This document shows positions 52,330-60,707 of a stretch of 60,797 bases of DNA, piece by piece. Within the stretch, counting starts at the first letter, position 1. Each line of letters begins with the position of its first letter. The DNA comes from Actinomycetes bacterium (GTDB lineage Bacteria; Actinomycetota; Actinomycetes; Actinomycetales; Demequinaceae), in NCBI GenBank assembly GCA_023411615.1, contig JAEYOR010000029.1, positions 1-60,797 on the forward strand, given 5' to 3'. A program made the translations under genes and the position numbers. The notes under the pieces were generated by a model. The model was not told the origin of the DNA. It did not search any database and saw nothing but the letters and a program-made list of their open reading frames with translations.

Positions 52330-52345
52330 TGGGGCCGACGCTTGG
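52322..52345 (+). repeat. Two tandem GCCGACGCTGG-like motifs
   Basis: GCCGACGCTGG at 52322-52332 and GCCGACGCTTGG at 52334-52345, downstream of the ABC-F stop. Confidence 0.35.
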
Positions 52346-52369
52346 GCCAAGTGAGCCTGTGGAAAACCA

Positions 52370-52408
52370 GGTCCTAGGACGGGACCAAACTCCTGACAAA
52401 TGGGACCG
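52370..52408 (+). promoter_or_regulatory. Candidate operator upstream of xfp
   Basis: GTCCTAGGAC (52371-52380) is a perfect palindrome. GGTCC (52370-52374) also pairs with GGACC (52382-52386), and GGGACC recurs at 52403-52408. A CTGACA (52393-52398) could serve as -35. All lie 45-80 nt before the xfp start. Confidence 0.4.
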
Positions 52409-52450
52409 CCTAATGGAATGCTGAGAAGTACCCACAAGAAGGAGGACAGC

Positions 52451-54910
52451 GTGACGCCCCACCCCTGGGCCTACCGCTCCCGCGAGTCGGCAACCCCTGA
52501 AGAATTATCCGGAATCGACCTCTGGTGGCGTGCCACCAACTACCTCAGCGTCGGCCAGATCTACCTGCTCGACAACCCTCTCCTGAGGGAGCCGCTCACG
52601 CGCGACCACGTGAAACCACGGCTCGTCGGGCACTGGGGCACCACCCCCGGTCTCAACTTCATCTACGCGCACCTCAACCGCATGATTTCCGCGCGCCAGC
52701 AGCCGACGATGTACATCATTGGGCCTGGTCACGGCGGGCCTGGTCTGGTGGCCTCGTCCTTCCTTGATGGCACGTACACCGCGACATATCCCGACATCTC
52801 GAATGACGAGGCGGGGCTCAAGCGGATGTTCAAGCAGTTCTCATTCCCGGGCGGCATCCCGTCGCACGTCGCCCCCGAGACCCCTGGGTCCATCCACGAG
52901 GGCGGCGAGCTCGGTTACGCGCTGAGCCACGCTTACGGAGCGGCCTTCGACAACCCTGACCTGCTCGTTGCAGCAGTGGTCGGTGACGGTGAGGCCGAGA
53001 CGGGCCCGCTCGCCACGAGCTGGCACTCAAACAAGTTCATCAACCCCGCGACCGATGGCGTCGTGCTGCCGATCCTCCACCTCAACGGCTACAAGATCGC
53101 CAACCCCACGGTTCTCGCCCGTATCAGCGAAGAGGAGCTCGACGCGCTCATGCGCGGCTACGGTCACAAGCCACACGTGTTTGTCGGCGGCTTTGACGAC
53201 GAGCCTTCAGAGTCGATTCACCGTCGCTTTGCAGAACTGCTCGACACCGTGATGGATGAGATCGCTGCCATCAAGGAAGAGGCACGGCGCAATCCCGAGA
53301 TGCCGCGTCCGATGTGGCCGATGATCGTCATGCGCACGCCCAAGGGGTGGACCTGCCCTCCCAAGATCGACGGCAAGATCACCGAGGGTTCCTGGCGGGC
53401 GCACCAAGTGCCGCTCAGCTCGGCGCGCGACACCGATGAGCACCTGCAAACCCTTGAGGACTGGCTCCAGTCATACGGCCCGGACGAGCTCTTCGATGAG
53501 AACGGCGCACCGCGACCCGAGGTGACGGCACTGGCGCCCGAGGGTGATCTGCGGATGTCCGCAACTCCTCACGCCAACGGTGGTCTGCTTCTTCAAGACC
53601 TGCGCCTGCCCGACTTCCGGCAATATGCCGTGGATGTGCCGGCACCCGGTGCAGGTATGGCCGAGGCCACCCGCGTGCTGGGCAACTACCTCAAGGGCGT
53701 CATGGCGAACAACCGTGACAACTTCCGCATCTTCGCGCCCGACGAGCTCGCGTCCAACCGCATCCACGCGGTCCTCGATGAGACGAACAAGGTATGGCTC
53801 GGCACCACAGAGTTTGACGACGAGAACATGGGCCACGAGGGTCGTGTTATCGAGATGCTCTCGGAGCACCAGTGCCAAGGCTGGCTCGAGGGTTACCTCC
53901 TCACTGGTCGCCACGGCCTGCTCACCTCCTACGAGGCCTTCATCCACATCGTCGACTCGATGTTCAACCAGCACGCGAAATGGCTGAAGGTCTCTCGTGA
54001 ACTGCCGTGGCGTCGGCCGATTCCGTCTCTCAACTACCTGCTGAGCTCGCACGTGTGGCGCCAAGACCACAACGGCTTCTCTCACCAGGACCCGGGCTTC
54101 ATCGACCACGTGGTGAACAAGAAGGCCGAGGTGGTGCGCGTCTATCTGCCCGCCGACGCCAACACGTTGCTCGCCACCTACGACCACTGCTTGCGCTCTC
54201 GGGACTACGTCAACGTGGTGATTGCGGGCAAGCAGCCGCAAGCCTCGTGGCTCACGATGGAACAGGCGATCGACCACTGCACGCGCGGCATCGGCATCTG
54301 GGACTTCGCGTCCAACGTGCCGCTCGGCGAAGATCCCGATGTGGTGCTCGCGGGCGTTGGCGATGTACCCACGCTTGAAGTGCTCGCAGCGATCGACATC
54401 ATCCGTGAGGAGCTCCCCCACCTGAAGGTCCGCATGATCAACGTGGTTGACCTCATGCGCCTCCAGCCCGAGAAGGAGCACCCGCACGGCCTGTCCGACC
54501 GCGAGTTTGATCACCTGTTCACCACGGACAAGCCGATCATCATGAACTACCACGGCTACCCGTGGCTCATCCACCGCCTCACCTACCGCCGCAATGGACA
54601 CGACAACCTCCACGTCCGCGGTTACAAGGAGGAAGGCACCACCACGACGCCGTTCGACATGGCAATGCTCAACGACATTGACCGCTACCACTTGGTGATG
54701 GACGTCATTGACCGCGTGCCTGGGCTCGGCAGCAAGGCCGCATCCTTGCGCCAGAAGCTGTTCGACAAGCGCCTTGAAGCGCGCCGATACGCGCGGGAAT
54801 ATGGCGAGGACCTTCCCGAGGTGCGCGATTGGGTGTGGCCCGACGCTCGCGGGGTCGCCGAGAACGCGGCTGTTGATGCCGTTGCCGCCACTGGCGGTGA
54901 CAACGAGTAG
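52451..54910 (+). CDS. xfp: Xylulose-5-phosphate / fructose-6-phosphate phosphoketolase
   Basis: An 819-residue TPP enzyme that splits xylulose-5-P or fructose-6-P with phosphate, giving acetyl-phosphate plus glyceraldehyde-3-P or erythrose-4-P. Full family length. The N-terminal domain has IDLWWRATNYLSVGQIYL, HWGTTPGLNFIYAHLNR, GPGHGGPG (91-98), GDGEAETG (178-185) and HLNGYKI (210-216), the Mg-TPP ligands. The middle domain has ENMGHEGRVIEMLSEHQCQGW and LTGRHGLLTSYEAFIHIV. The C-terminal domain ends near residue 800. GTG 52451 follows AAGGAGGA. A strong terminator follows. Its product is used by the ackA and pta products encoded upstream. Confidence 0.97.
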   Translation: MTPHPWAYRSRESATPEELSGIDLWWRATNYLSVGQIYLLDNPLLREPLTRDHVKPRLVGHWGTTPGLNFIYAHLNRMISARQQPTMYIIGPGHGGPGLVASSFLDGTYTATYPDISNDEAGLKRMFKQFSFPGGIPSHVAPETPGSIHEGGELGYALSHAYGAAFDNPDLLVAAVVGDGEAETGPLATSWHSNKFINPATDGVVLPILHLNGYKIANPTVLARISEEELDALMRGYGHKPHVFVGGFDDEPSESIHRRFAELLDTVMDEIAAIKEEARRNPEMPRPMWPMIVMRTPKGWTCPPKIDGKITEGSWRAHQVPLSSARDTDEHLQTLEDWLQSYGPDELFDENGAPRPEVTALAPEGDLRMSATPHANGGLLLQDLRLPDFRQYAVDVPAPGAGMAEATRVLGNYLKGVMANNRDNFRIFAPDELASNRIHAVLDETNKVWLGTTEFDDENMGHEGRVIEMLSEHQCQGWLEGYLLTGRHGLLTSYEAFIHIVDSMFNQHAKWLKVSRELPWRRPIPSLNYLLSSHVWRQDHNGFSHQDPGFIDHVVNKKAEVVRVYLPADANTLLATYDHCLRSRDYVNVVIAGKQPQASWLTMEQAIDHCTRGIGIWDFASNVPLGEDPDVVLAGVGDVPTLEVLAAIDIIREELPHLKVRMINVVDLMRLQPEKEHPHGLSDREFDHLFTTDKPIIMNYHGYPWLIHRLTYRRNGHDNLHVRGYKEEGTTTTPFDMAMLNDIDRYHLVMDVIDRVPGLGSKAASLRQKLFDKRLEARRYAREYGEDLPEVRDWVWPDARGVAENAAVDAVAATGGDNE

Positions 54911-54935
54911 GTTTCTTTCCCTTCCTGCTCTGGAG

Positions 54936-54962
54936 GCCCCGGGTTGTGCAGCGACCCGGGGC
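54936..54962 (+). terminator. Intrinsic terminator of xfp
   Basis: GCCCCGGGT, 9-nt loop, ACCCGGGGC, then TTTCGCTTTCC. It is 26 nt after the stop. Confidence 0.85.
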
Positions 54963-54977
54963 TTTCGCTTTCCTCCG

Positions 54978-54988
54978 GCCGACGCTGG
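54978..54988 (+). repeat. GCCGACGCTGG motif, copy downstream of xfp
   Basis: Lies 15 nt beyond the xfp terminator hairpin, between it and the opposing terminator. Confidence 0.3.
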
Positions 54989-54996
54989 ATACAGCA

Positions 54997-55030
54997 AGGC
55001 CCCGCCCGCGCCGAAGCACGAACGGGGCCT
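54997..55030 (-). terminator. Terminator-like hairpin after the DoxX gene
   Basis: On the minus strand AGGCCCCG (55030-55023) pairs with CGGGGCCT (55004-54997), followed by TGCTGT. It is 29 nt after the stop. Confidence 0.5.
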
Positions 55031-55059
55031 CCTGGGCGTGCGGGACGGCCCGCAACGGC

Positions 55060-55476
55060 TTACAGGCTGAAGACCGCGTCGGTGATGGTGAGTCCGAGGC
55101 CAACACCGTCGATCGCGAAGAGGAGGAACAGCGCGAGCGCGCCTCCGATAAGGGCGAAGTTCTTGTTGAACTGGATCTGGTCGTTCTGCTTGGCCTGGGC
55201 GTCCGATTCCTTCCAGAACGCGTGCATGAACACCGAGATGGGGACGAGGGTCAGCGCAACGAGCAGTGCGCCAATGTCACCAAACACGCCGAAGGCGACC
55301 ATAAGGGCACCGACACCCATCGTGATTCCAGTGAGGATCACACCAAAACGGCCGCCCGGCGCTCCCTTGAACTTCGCGTACTGGGCCATGCCCTCCGACT
55401 GAGTAAGGTGGCCGATCGCGGAGCCGATGAAGAGGAGCGCGAACAGAATGCGCGCGGCCAAGAAGATGATGTCCAT
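55060..55476 (-). CDS. DoxX-family membrane protein
   Basis: A 138-residue protein with four helices. Family signs are IIFLAARILFALLFIGSAIGHL at the N-terminus, GVILTGITMGVGALMVAFG in the middle and the FNKNFALIGGALALFLLF end. DoxX proteins are linked to redox and thiol homeostasis in actinobacteria; the exact role is unclear. ATG 55476 follows AAGGAA. The upstream region has the best-matching sigma-70 promoter in the window and an inverted repeat that suggests a dedicated repressor. Confidence 0.88.
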   Translation of the reverse strand: MDIIFLAARILFALLFIGSAIGHLTQSEGMAQYAKFKGAPGGRFGVILTGITMGVGALMVAFGVFGDIGALLVALTLVPISVFMHAFWKESDAQAKQNDQIQFNKNFALIGGALALFLLFAIDGVGLGLTITDAVFSL

Positions 55477-55492
55477 GGGATTCCTTAAGAAT

Positions 55493-55548
55493 TAGTTGAA
55501 ATGACAACAACACAACATAGGGTGATGTAGGTGACGTGTCAACAACTA
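55493..55548 (-). promoter_or_regulatory. Strong promoter and flanking operator of the DoxX gene
   Basis: On the minus strand TTGACA (55542-55537), 17 nt, TATGTT (55519-55514): consensus -35 and ideal spacing. The promoter is bracketed by TAGTTG (55493-55498) and CAACTA (55543-55548), an inverted pair reminiscent of MarR-type sites. The stretch is notably AT-rich for this genome. Confidence 0.7.
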
Positions 55549-55585
55549 TGTGGGCGGCATCATTCCCGCACTCTGGGAGAATCCG

Positions 55586-55969
55586 TTACTTGAGCCCCAA
55601 CTTCGAGGCAATGAAGCCAGAAGAGAGGCGCCAGCCCATGAGAAACACCGCAAGGATGAGGGCTGCAGTGAGCACGAAGCTCACTTGCACACCCTGGCCG
55701 GTCACCGCGCGAAGTGCCATCCCAAGCGCGAGAGTGCTCGCCCACACGGCGAGGCCGGTCGGCCTCCAGGCACAGGGCTTCTTCCACCCGCGAATGAGCA
55801 CCCAGCCGATGAGCGCGCCCACCACAAACGGCCACACGGTGGTCGCAAGGCCGAGGCCGGACTCCCCCAGCACGCCCTCGTCGTGACGAGCGCGACCGAT
55901 CGCCGCAAACACGACGATCGCACTCACATCAATGGCGGCCGCCCCCACCGCTGCCTGACGAATGTTCAT
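55586..55969 (-). CDS. DUF3054 membrane protein
   Basis: A 127-residue protein with four helices. The DUF3054 pattern is seen: IDVSAIVVFAAIGRARHDEG, TVWPFVVGALIGWVL, PTGLAVWASTLALGMALR and VSFVLTAALILAVFLMGWR. Function unknown; found widely in actinobacteria. ATG 55969 follows AAGGAGG. Confidence 0.88.
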   Translation of the reverse strand: MNIRQAAVGAAAIDVSAIVVFAAIGRARHDEGVLGESGLGLATTVWPFVVGALIGWVLIRGWKKPCAWRPTGLAVWASTLALGMALRAVTGQGVQVSFVLTAALILAVFLMGWRLSSGFIASKLGLK

Positions 55970-56032
55970 GCTGGGCCTCCTTGTCCATCACCAGCGTAGT
56001 AACGCACTCCGCCAAAGGCCGCGCGGCGAGGC

Positions 56033-56596
56033 TCAATCACCGGATGTGAGTGTGTCGAGCGCCTTCACCAAGCGCCGCGCACGGACCTCCGGGGTCGCTG
56101 CGACCATGAGTGGATGCAACATTGCATACCGCTGTGCGCGCGTGAGAGCCTCGAAGCGCGCCTCTAGCTCAGGCGACGCGGAAATTGCAGCCGCGAGATC
56201 GTCGGGAACCACAGCGTCGGCTGAGCCTTGGTAGGCCCTCTGCCATCGACCGTCGGCCTTGGCAGCCTCCACCTCAGACCGCCCACGCGACCGCACGCGC
56301 CCTTGCGCCTCAAGGCGCGCGATGTGATCGACATTGCGCGCGGACCACATCGACCGCTTGCGCCGAGGAGTGAAACGCTGAATGAAGGTCGCGGCATCCC
56401 GCGCGCGCTTTTGTCCATCGATCCAACCCGAACACAGGGCCTCATCGAGCGCTTGGGCGTACGTAAGTGAGGTTGGCGACGTGGTGCCCTTCTTCGCAAG
56501 GACAAGCCACACACCGTCCGAGCTGTCCTCTTCAGCATCGAGCCAGTCACGCCATGCCGCGGCATCGGCTACACATAATTCCTCGCGTTGCGTCAC
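56033..56596 (-). CDS. YdeI/OmpD-associated family protein
   Basis: A 187-residue soluble protein. Typical features are VWLVLAKKGTTSPTSLTYAQALDEALCSGWIDGQ near the N-terminus, FTPRRKRSMWSARN in the middle, and the helical LTRAQRYAMLHPLMVA region. The family has a role in peptide or cell-surface stress in a few species, but none is proven here. GTG 56596 has TAGCCT exactly 6 nt upstream. Confidence 0.87.
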   Translation of the reverse strand: MTQREELCVADAAAWRDWLDAEEDSSDGVWLVLAKKGTTSPTSLTYAQALDEALCSGWIDGQKRARDAATFIQRFTPRRKRSMWSARNVDHIARLEAQGRVRSRGRSEVEAAKADGRWQRAYQGSADAVVPDDLAAAISASPELEARFEALTRAQRYAMLHPLMVAATPEVRARRLVKALDTLTSGD

Positions 56597-56602
56597 GAGG
56601 TC

Positions 56603-56608
56603 AGGCTA
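56603..56608 (-). promoter_or_regulatory. -10 box (TAGCCT) of a leaderless transcript
   Basis: TAGCCT, 6 nt, GTG at 56596. Confidence 0.5.
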
Positions 56609-56644
56609 CGGCGCGGCACTGACGCCATCCGTCGACGTGCAGGC

Positions 56645-57772
56645 TCAGCCCGCTTGGTACGGGCTGACCACGACGTCGACGCGCTGGAACTCCTTGAGGT
56701 CCGAGTAGCCCGTCGTCGCCATCGAACGCCGCAAAGCACCCATGAGGTTTGTCGAGCCATCGGCCTGCGTACCGGGCCCAAAGAGGATTTCCTCAAGGGA
56801 GCCCACGGTCCCCACCCGTACCCGCTCACCGCGCGGCAGTTCGGGATGATGCGCCTCCGGGCCCCAGTGGTAGCCCTGGCCCGGTGCTTCCTCTGCGCGG
56901 GCAAGTGCCGCACCCACCATCATCGCGTCCGCACCGCACGCAATCGCCTTCACCATGTCGCCGGATCGACCAAGGCCACCGTCCGCGATGACGTGGACGT
57001 AACGCCCGCCGGACTCATCGAGGTAATCACGCCGCGCCGCCGCCACGTCCGCAACGGCCGTCGCCATGGGCGCGTGGATGCCGAGCGTCGTTCGCGTGGT
57101 CTGCGCCGCCCCGCCACCAAAGCCGACGAGCACGCCTGCGGCGCCCGTGCGCATGAGGTGAAGTGCCGCCTGGTACGTTGAGGCACCGCCAACGATGACC
57201 GGCACGTCCAAGTCATAAATGAACTTCTTGAGGTTAAGCGGTTCCGCGTCGCCAGAAGCCACATGCTCTGCCGAGACGGTGGTGCCACGAATGACAAAGA
57301 GATCGACGCCCGCCTTGAGGACGGTCTCGTACAGCTCCTGGGTGCGGTGCGGGCTCAGCGCTCCAGCCACCGTGACCCCAGCCTCGCGGATCTCGCCGAG
57401 GCGAGCAGCGATGAGCTCCGCCTTGATGGGCTCGCGGTAAATCTCTTGCATTCGCGCCGTCGTCGCCTCGGTGGGCAGTGATGCGATCTCGGCAAGCAGC
57501 GCGGTTGGGTCCTCGTAACGCGTCCACAAACCCTCAAGGTCGAGCACGCCAAGGCCGCCGAGTGTGCCCAGCTGAATCGCCGTCTGCGGACTCATTACCG
57601 AATCCATCGGGGCAGCGATCACCGGGATGTCAAAACGGAAGGCATCGATCTGCCACGCAAGCGAGACATTCTGGGGGTCGCGTGTGCGGCGCGATGGCAC
57701 TACTGCCACGTCATCAAAGGAAAAGGCGCGGCGGCCCCGCTTGCCACGGCCGATCTCGATCTCATTCGTCAC
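56645..57772 (-). CDS. guaB3: GuaB3 family IMP dehydrogenase-like protein
   Basis: A 375-residue TIM barrel of the IMPDH/GMPR superfamily without CBS domains. Present: FSFDDVAVVPSRRT, PVIAAPMDSVMS, PVIVGGASTYQAAL, VLVGFGGGAAQTTRTTLG (217-230) and HVIADGGLGRSGDMVKA. In IMPDH and GMP reductase the loop reads GVGPGSICTTR; here Gln224 stands where the catalytic Cys should be. So neither reaction should proceed by the usual thioimidate. It may sense guanine nucleotides or partner GuaB. GTG 57772 has TAGGCT 7 nt upstream. Confidence 0.92.
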   Translation of the reverse strand: MTNEIEIGRGKRGRRAFSFDDVAVVPSRRTRDPQNVSLAWQIDAFRFDIPVIAAPMDSVMSPQTAIQLGTLGGLGVLDLEGLWTRYEDPTALLAEIASLPTEATTARMQEIYREPIKAELIAARLGEIREAGVTVAGALSPHRTQELYETVLKAGVDLFVIRGTTVSAEHVASGDAEPLNLKKFIYDLDVPVIVGGASTYQAALHLMRTGAAGVLVGFGGGAAQTTRTTLGIHAPMATAVADVAAARRDYLDESGGRYVHVIADGGLGRSGDMVKAIACGADAMMVGAALARAEEAPGQGYHWGPEAHHPELPRGERVRVGTVGSLEEILFGPGTQADGSTNLMGALRRSMATTGYSDLKEFQRVDVVVSPYQAG

Positions 57773-57838
57773 GTGCTCCAGCCTATCGCCCGGCGCGTAG
57801 TCCGCCCCCGCGTCAGTACCTCATGACAGGCTGGCGCT

Positions 57839-58564
57839 ATGAGCTGGCTACACGGACCGATGGTGGGATTCGATACAGAGACCACGGGGGTGAATCCGCG
57901 GATGGACCGCATCGTGACTGCGGCTGTGATTGTGCGAGAAGGCGCCAGCACCACCCAACGCACGTGGCTTATCAACCCCGGCGTCGCCATCCCCGAACGC
58001 GCGACGGCGGTTCACGGCATCACGACCGAGAAGGCCCAGGCGGAGGGCGCAGTTCCAGCGGTCGCGCTCGAGGAGATCGCCGCGACACTGGCCGACGCTT
58101 TGGCACACGGCATCCCGGTGGTGGGCTTCAACGTCCAGTACGACATCACCATCTTGGAAAGTGAATTGGAGCGGCACGGATTGCGGACACTCCGTGAGCG
58201 CTTGGGCGGCGCGATCCGACCGATCGTCGATCCTCTTGTCTTGGACCGTCATCTTGATCGGTACCGCAAGGGCCCGCGCAAGCTCATCGACATGTGCACC
58301 ACATATTCCGTGCCGGTCATTGCCGATGACCTGCACGCCGCCGACGCCGACGTCCTCGCCACTCTCGACTTGGTCGCCGCGATTGCCGCCAAGTACCCGG
58401 CACTCGGGGACGTCACTCTTGACTCGCTGCACGATCAACAGGCGGAAGCACACCGGATGTGGGCGGCACACTTCTCCGCCTGGCTCAAGTCCAAGGGAGC
58501 TGTCGATGACCTGCCGAGTCAGCAATGGCCGGTGGCAAGCGCGCCGAATCGAGTGCACGCGTAA
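57839..58564 (+). CDS. DnaQ-like DEDDh 3'-5' exonuclease
   Basis: A 241-residue exonuclease. ExoI is VGFDTETTGVNPR (Asp and Glu), ExoII is VVGFNVQYDITIL (Asp), ExoIII is DDLHAADADVLATLDL (His and Asp). The fold matches DNA polymerase III epsilon-like proteins, but it is encoded alone, away from dnaE, so a repair or RNA-trimming role is as likely. ATG 57839 has CAGGCT 6 nt upstream. It sits between guaB3 and guaB, on the opposite strand. Confidence 0.92.
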   Translation: MSWLHGPMVGFDTETTGVNPRMDRIVTAAVIVREGASTTQRTWLINPGVAIPERATAVHGITTEKAQAEGAVPAVALEEIAATLADALAHGIPVVGFNVQYDITILESELERHGLRTLRERLGGAIRPIVDPLVLDRHLDRYRKGPRKLIDMCTTYSVPVIADDLHAADADVLATLDLVAAIAAKYPALGDVTLDSLHDQQAEAHRMWAAHFSAWLKSKGAVDDLPSQQWPVASAPNRVHA

Positions 58565-58625
58565 CCGAGCCGTCGGCCACGCAGCCGTCGCAACGCGTGT
58601 GGTGACCGCCCCTCAGTGACAGGCG

Positions 58626-60137
58626 CTATTGACGCGTCGAGTAGTTCGGTGCCTCGACAGTGATCTGCACGTCGTGAGGATGCGATTCCTTGAGTCCCGC
58701 CGGAGTGATCCGCACAAAGCGCCCTTTGGACTGAAGCTCTGGAATTGTCCGGGCCCCGACGTAGAACATCGACTGTCCCAACCCACCCACCAACTGGCGG
58801 ACGACGGAAGACAGTGGCCCCTTGTAAGGCACGCGCCCTTCAATGCCTTCGGGGATGATGTCGTCGTCGCTCGGGGCATCGGCCTGAAAATACCGGTCCT
58901 TCGAGTAGGACACTCTCCCGCGCGACGCCATGGCACCCATAGAACCCATGCCGCGGTAGGACTTGAACTGCTTGCCGTTCACCAACACGAGATCACCCGG
59001 GGTCTCGGCGCAGCCAGCGAACAATGAACCGAGCATGACGGACGACGCTCCGGCCACCAAGGCCTTGGCGACGTCACCTGAATACTGGAGGCCACCGTCG
59101 GCGATGATCGGCACTCCTGCCGCGCGCGCGGCGAGGGAAGCCTCATACACGGCCGTCACCTGTGGAACACCGACTCCGGCGACAACGCGGGTTGTGCAGA
59201 TCGAACCGGGGCCTACGCCCACCTTGACGGCGTCAGCGCCGGCCTCGACGAGGGCCGCCGCACCTGCCCGGGTCGCCACGTTTCCACCAATCACTTGCAC
59301 GTGACGGGTAGCGGGGTCGGACTTGATGCGCTTGATCATGGCGATCATGGCCTGCGCGTGACCGTGAGCGGTGTCCACGACGAGCGCATCGACATCTGCG
59401 TCAACAAGCGCGGTGGCCCGCTCCCACGCGTCACCGTAAAAGCCCACCGCTGCCGCTACCCGCAGACGACCTTCATCGTCCTTGGTGGCGCGCGGGTACT
59501 TCTCGGTCTTGACGAAGTCCTTGACCGTGATGAGGCCCGTCAGTTTGCCTTGCTTGTCGACGAGCGGGAGCTTCTCAACGCGGTGCTTGGCGAGCAGTTC
59601 GGCTGCGTCCGCGTTTGATACGCCCTCGGGGGCGGTGATGAGCGGCATGGGCGTCATCTGCTCGCGCACCAACTTCGAGGGGTACTCACTCGGCGGCACA
59701 AAGCGCATGTCTCGGTTGGTGATGATGCCAACGAGCGTCCCCGCTTCATCCACGACTGGAAGGCCCGATACGCGGTAGCGCGCACACAGGGCATCGAGTT
59801 CCTGAAGTGTCGCCTCGGGACCTACCGTCACGGGGTCCGTGATCATGCCCGATTCGGACCGCTTGACTGTCACCACCTGCTGCGCCTGGTCCTCGATCGA
59901 CAAGTTGCGGTGGAGCACACCGATGCCGCCAAGACGGGCGAGCGCAATTGCCATGCGCGCCTCGGTCACCGTGTCCATCGCGGCGCTCAGGAGCGGGATG
60001 TCAATCTCGATTTCGCGCGTCAGTCGCGTGCGCGTCGACACTTCAGAAGGGATGACGTCGCTCTCACCCGGCAAGAGCAGTACATCGTCGTAGGTCAGTC
60101 CTGTGAACCCGAAGGGGTCGTGCTCGCTGGCGGCCAT
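58626..60137 (-). CDS. guaB: IMP dehydrogenase
   Basis: A 503-residue enzyme that oxidises IMP to XMP, the committed step to GMP. It has a barrel domain interrupted by a CBS pair (residues ~95-215), catalytic Cys314 in GVGPGSICTTR, IIADGGLQYSGDVAKAL, YRGMGSMGAM and the mobile flap YFQ...EGIEGRVPYKG. ATG 60137 has TAGAAT 6 nt upstream, a clear leaderless arrangement. It is divergent from the whiB-type gene. Confidence 0.97.
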   Translation of the reverse strand: MAASEHDPFGFTGLTYDDVLLLPGESDVIPSEVSTRTRLTREIEIDIPLLSAAMDTVTEARMAIALARLGGIGVLHRNLSIEDQAQQVVTVKRSESGMITDPVTVGPEATLQELDALCARYRVSGLPVVDEAGTLVGIITNRDMRFVPPSEYPSKLVREQMTPMPLITAPEGVSNADAAELLAKHRVEKLPLVDKQGKLTGLITVKDFVKTEKYPRATKDDEGRLRVAAAVGFYGDAWERATALVDADVDALVVDTAHGHAQAMIAMIKRIKSDPATRHVQVIGGNVATRAGAAALVEAGADAVKVGVGPGSICTTRVVAGVGVPQVTAVYEASLAARAAGVPIIADGGLQYSGDVAKALVAGASSVMLGSLFAGCAETPGDLVLVNGKQFKSYRGMGSMGAMASRGRVSYSKDRYFQADAPSDDDIIPEGIEGRVPYKGPLSSVVRQLVGGLGQSMFYVGARTIPELQSKGRFVRITPAGLKESHPHDVQITVEAPNYSTRQ

Positions 60138-60416
60138 TGTCCAATTCTAGGCCGGGGCGAAACATGCGACGCACGGAGGGAGTTTTCGGACATACCGGGC
60201 GGGCGGCTTCAGGTGCCCCCCAGCCCGGTGCCCCCATAAGTAGGGGGTTCCCAACCTGGGACTTCAGGGGTAGAAACGTACATAGCGAGCGTGTTATCGG
60301 GTGACGCGACCGTCCCACCCACCCGAGCGCGCGCAAGCGGATCCCGCTAGTGAGGGCTACGGGGGGAAGACCCGGCCATAACGGTCGGTTCGGACGCCGA
60401 ACACGCGAGGAGATTC
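60138..60416. promoter_or_regulatory. Divergent intergenic region of guaB and the WhiB gene
   Basis: 279 nt without a gene. GGTGCCCCC occurs twice as a direct repeat (60212-60220, 60227-60235), and CCCCC-ATAAGTA-GGGGG (60231-60247) forms a small inverted repeat over the second copy. These may be operator sites for either gene. I see no sure promoter for the WhiB gene; TGTTAT near 60291 is a possible -10. Confidence 0.35.
60144..60149 (-). promoter_or_regulatory. -10 box (TAGAAT) for leaderless guaB
   Basis: TAGAAT, 6 nt, ATG at 60137, with no Shine-Dalgarno sequence. Confidence 0.65.
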
Positions 60417-60707
60417 ATGGACACCGTTGCCCAGTTGCCCGCTCCCACTCAGGCGCAGTGGGAGTGGCAATACGAAGGGGCATGCCGTGAGGCCGACCCC
60501 AATCTTTTCTTTCACCCGGAGGGCGAGCGCGGAGCTGCGCGTCGCCGTCGCGCGGACGCCGCCAAGCAATACTGCATGCGCTGCCCCGTGCTTGAACTAT
60601 GCCGGGAACGATCTCTCGCCGCACGCGAACCCTTCGGCGTGTGGGGAGGTCTCAGTGAGGACGAGCGGCACGCAATCCTCGCTGGGCGCCTGAAGCAGGC
60701 AAGTTGA
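60417..60707 (+). CDS. WhiB family iron-sulfur transcription factor (WhiB4/WblA-like)
   Basis: A 96-residue WhiB protein. The four cluster cysteines are Cys23 (GACREADP), Cys53 and Cys56 (YCMRCP) and Cys62 (ELCRE), followed by the GVWGG turn (74-78) and a basic C-terminus. The FFHPEGERGAARRRR insert is like that of the WhiB4/WblA subgroup, which responds to oxidants and controls antioxidant or developmental genes; subgroup assignment is inference. ATG 60417 follows GAGGAG, unlike the leaderless guaB opposite. No gene is seen in the last 90 nt of the window. Confidence 0.93.
   Translation: MDTVAQLPAPTQAQWEWQYEGACREADPNLFFHPEGERGAARRRRADAAKQYCMRCPVLELCRERSLAAREPFGVWGGLSEDERHAILAGRLKQAS

Noticed and set aside
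53471..54997. 508-codon minus-strand open frame opposite xfp
   Set aside because: Val/Arg/His-rich antisense frame of a confident phosphoketolase; no ribosome site or promoter box.
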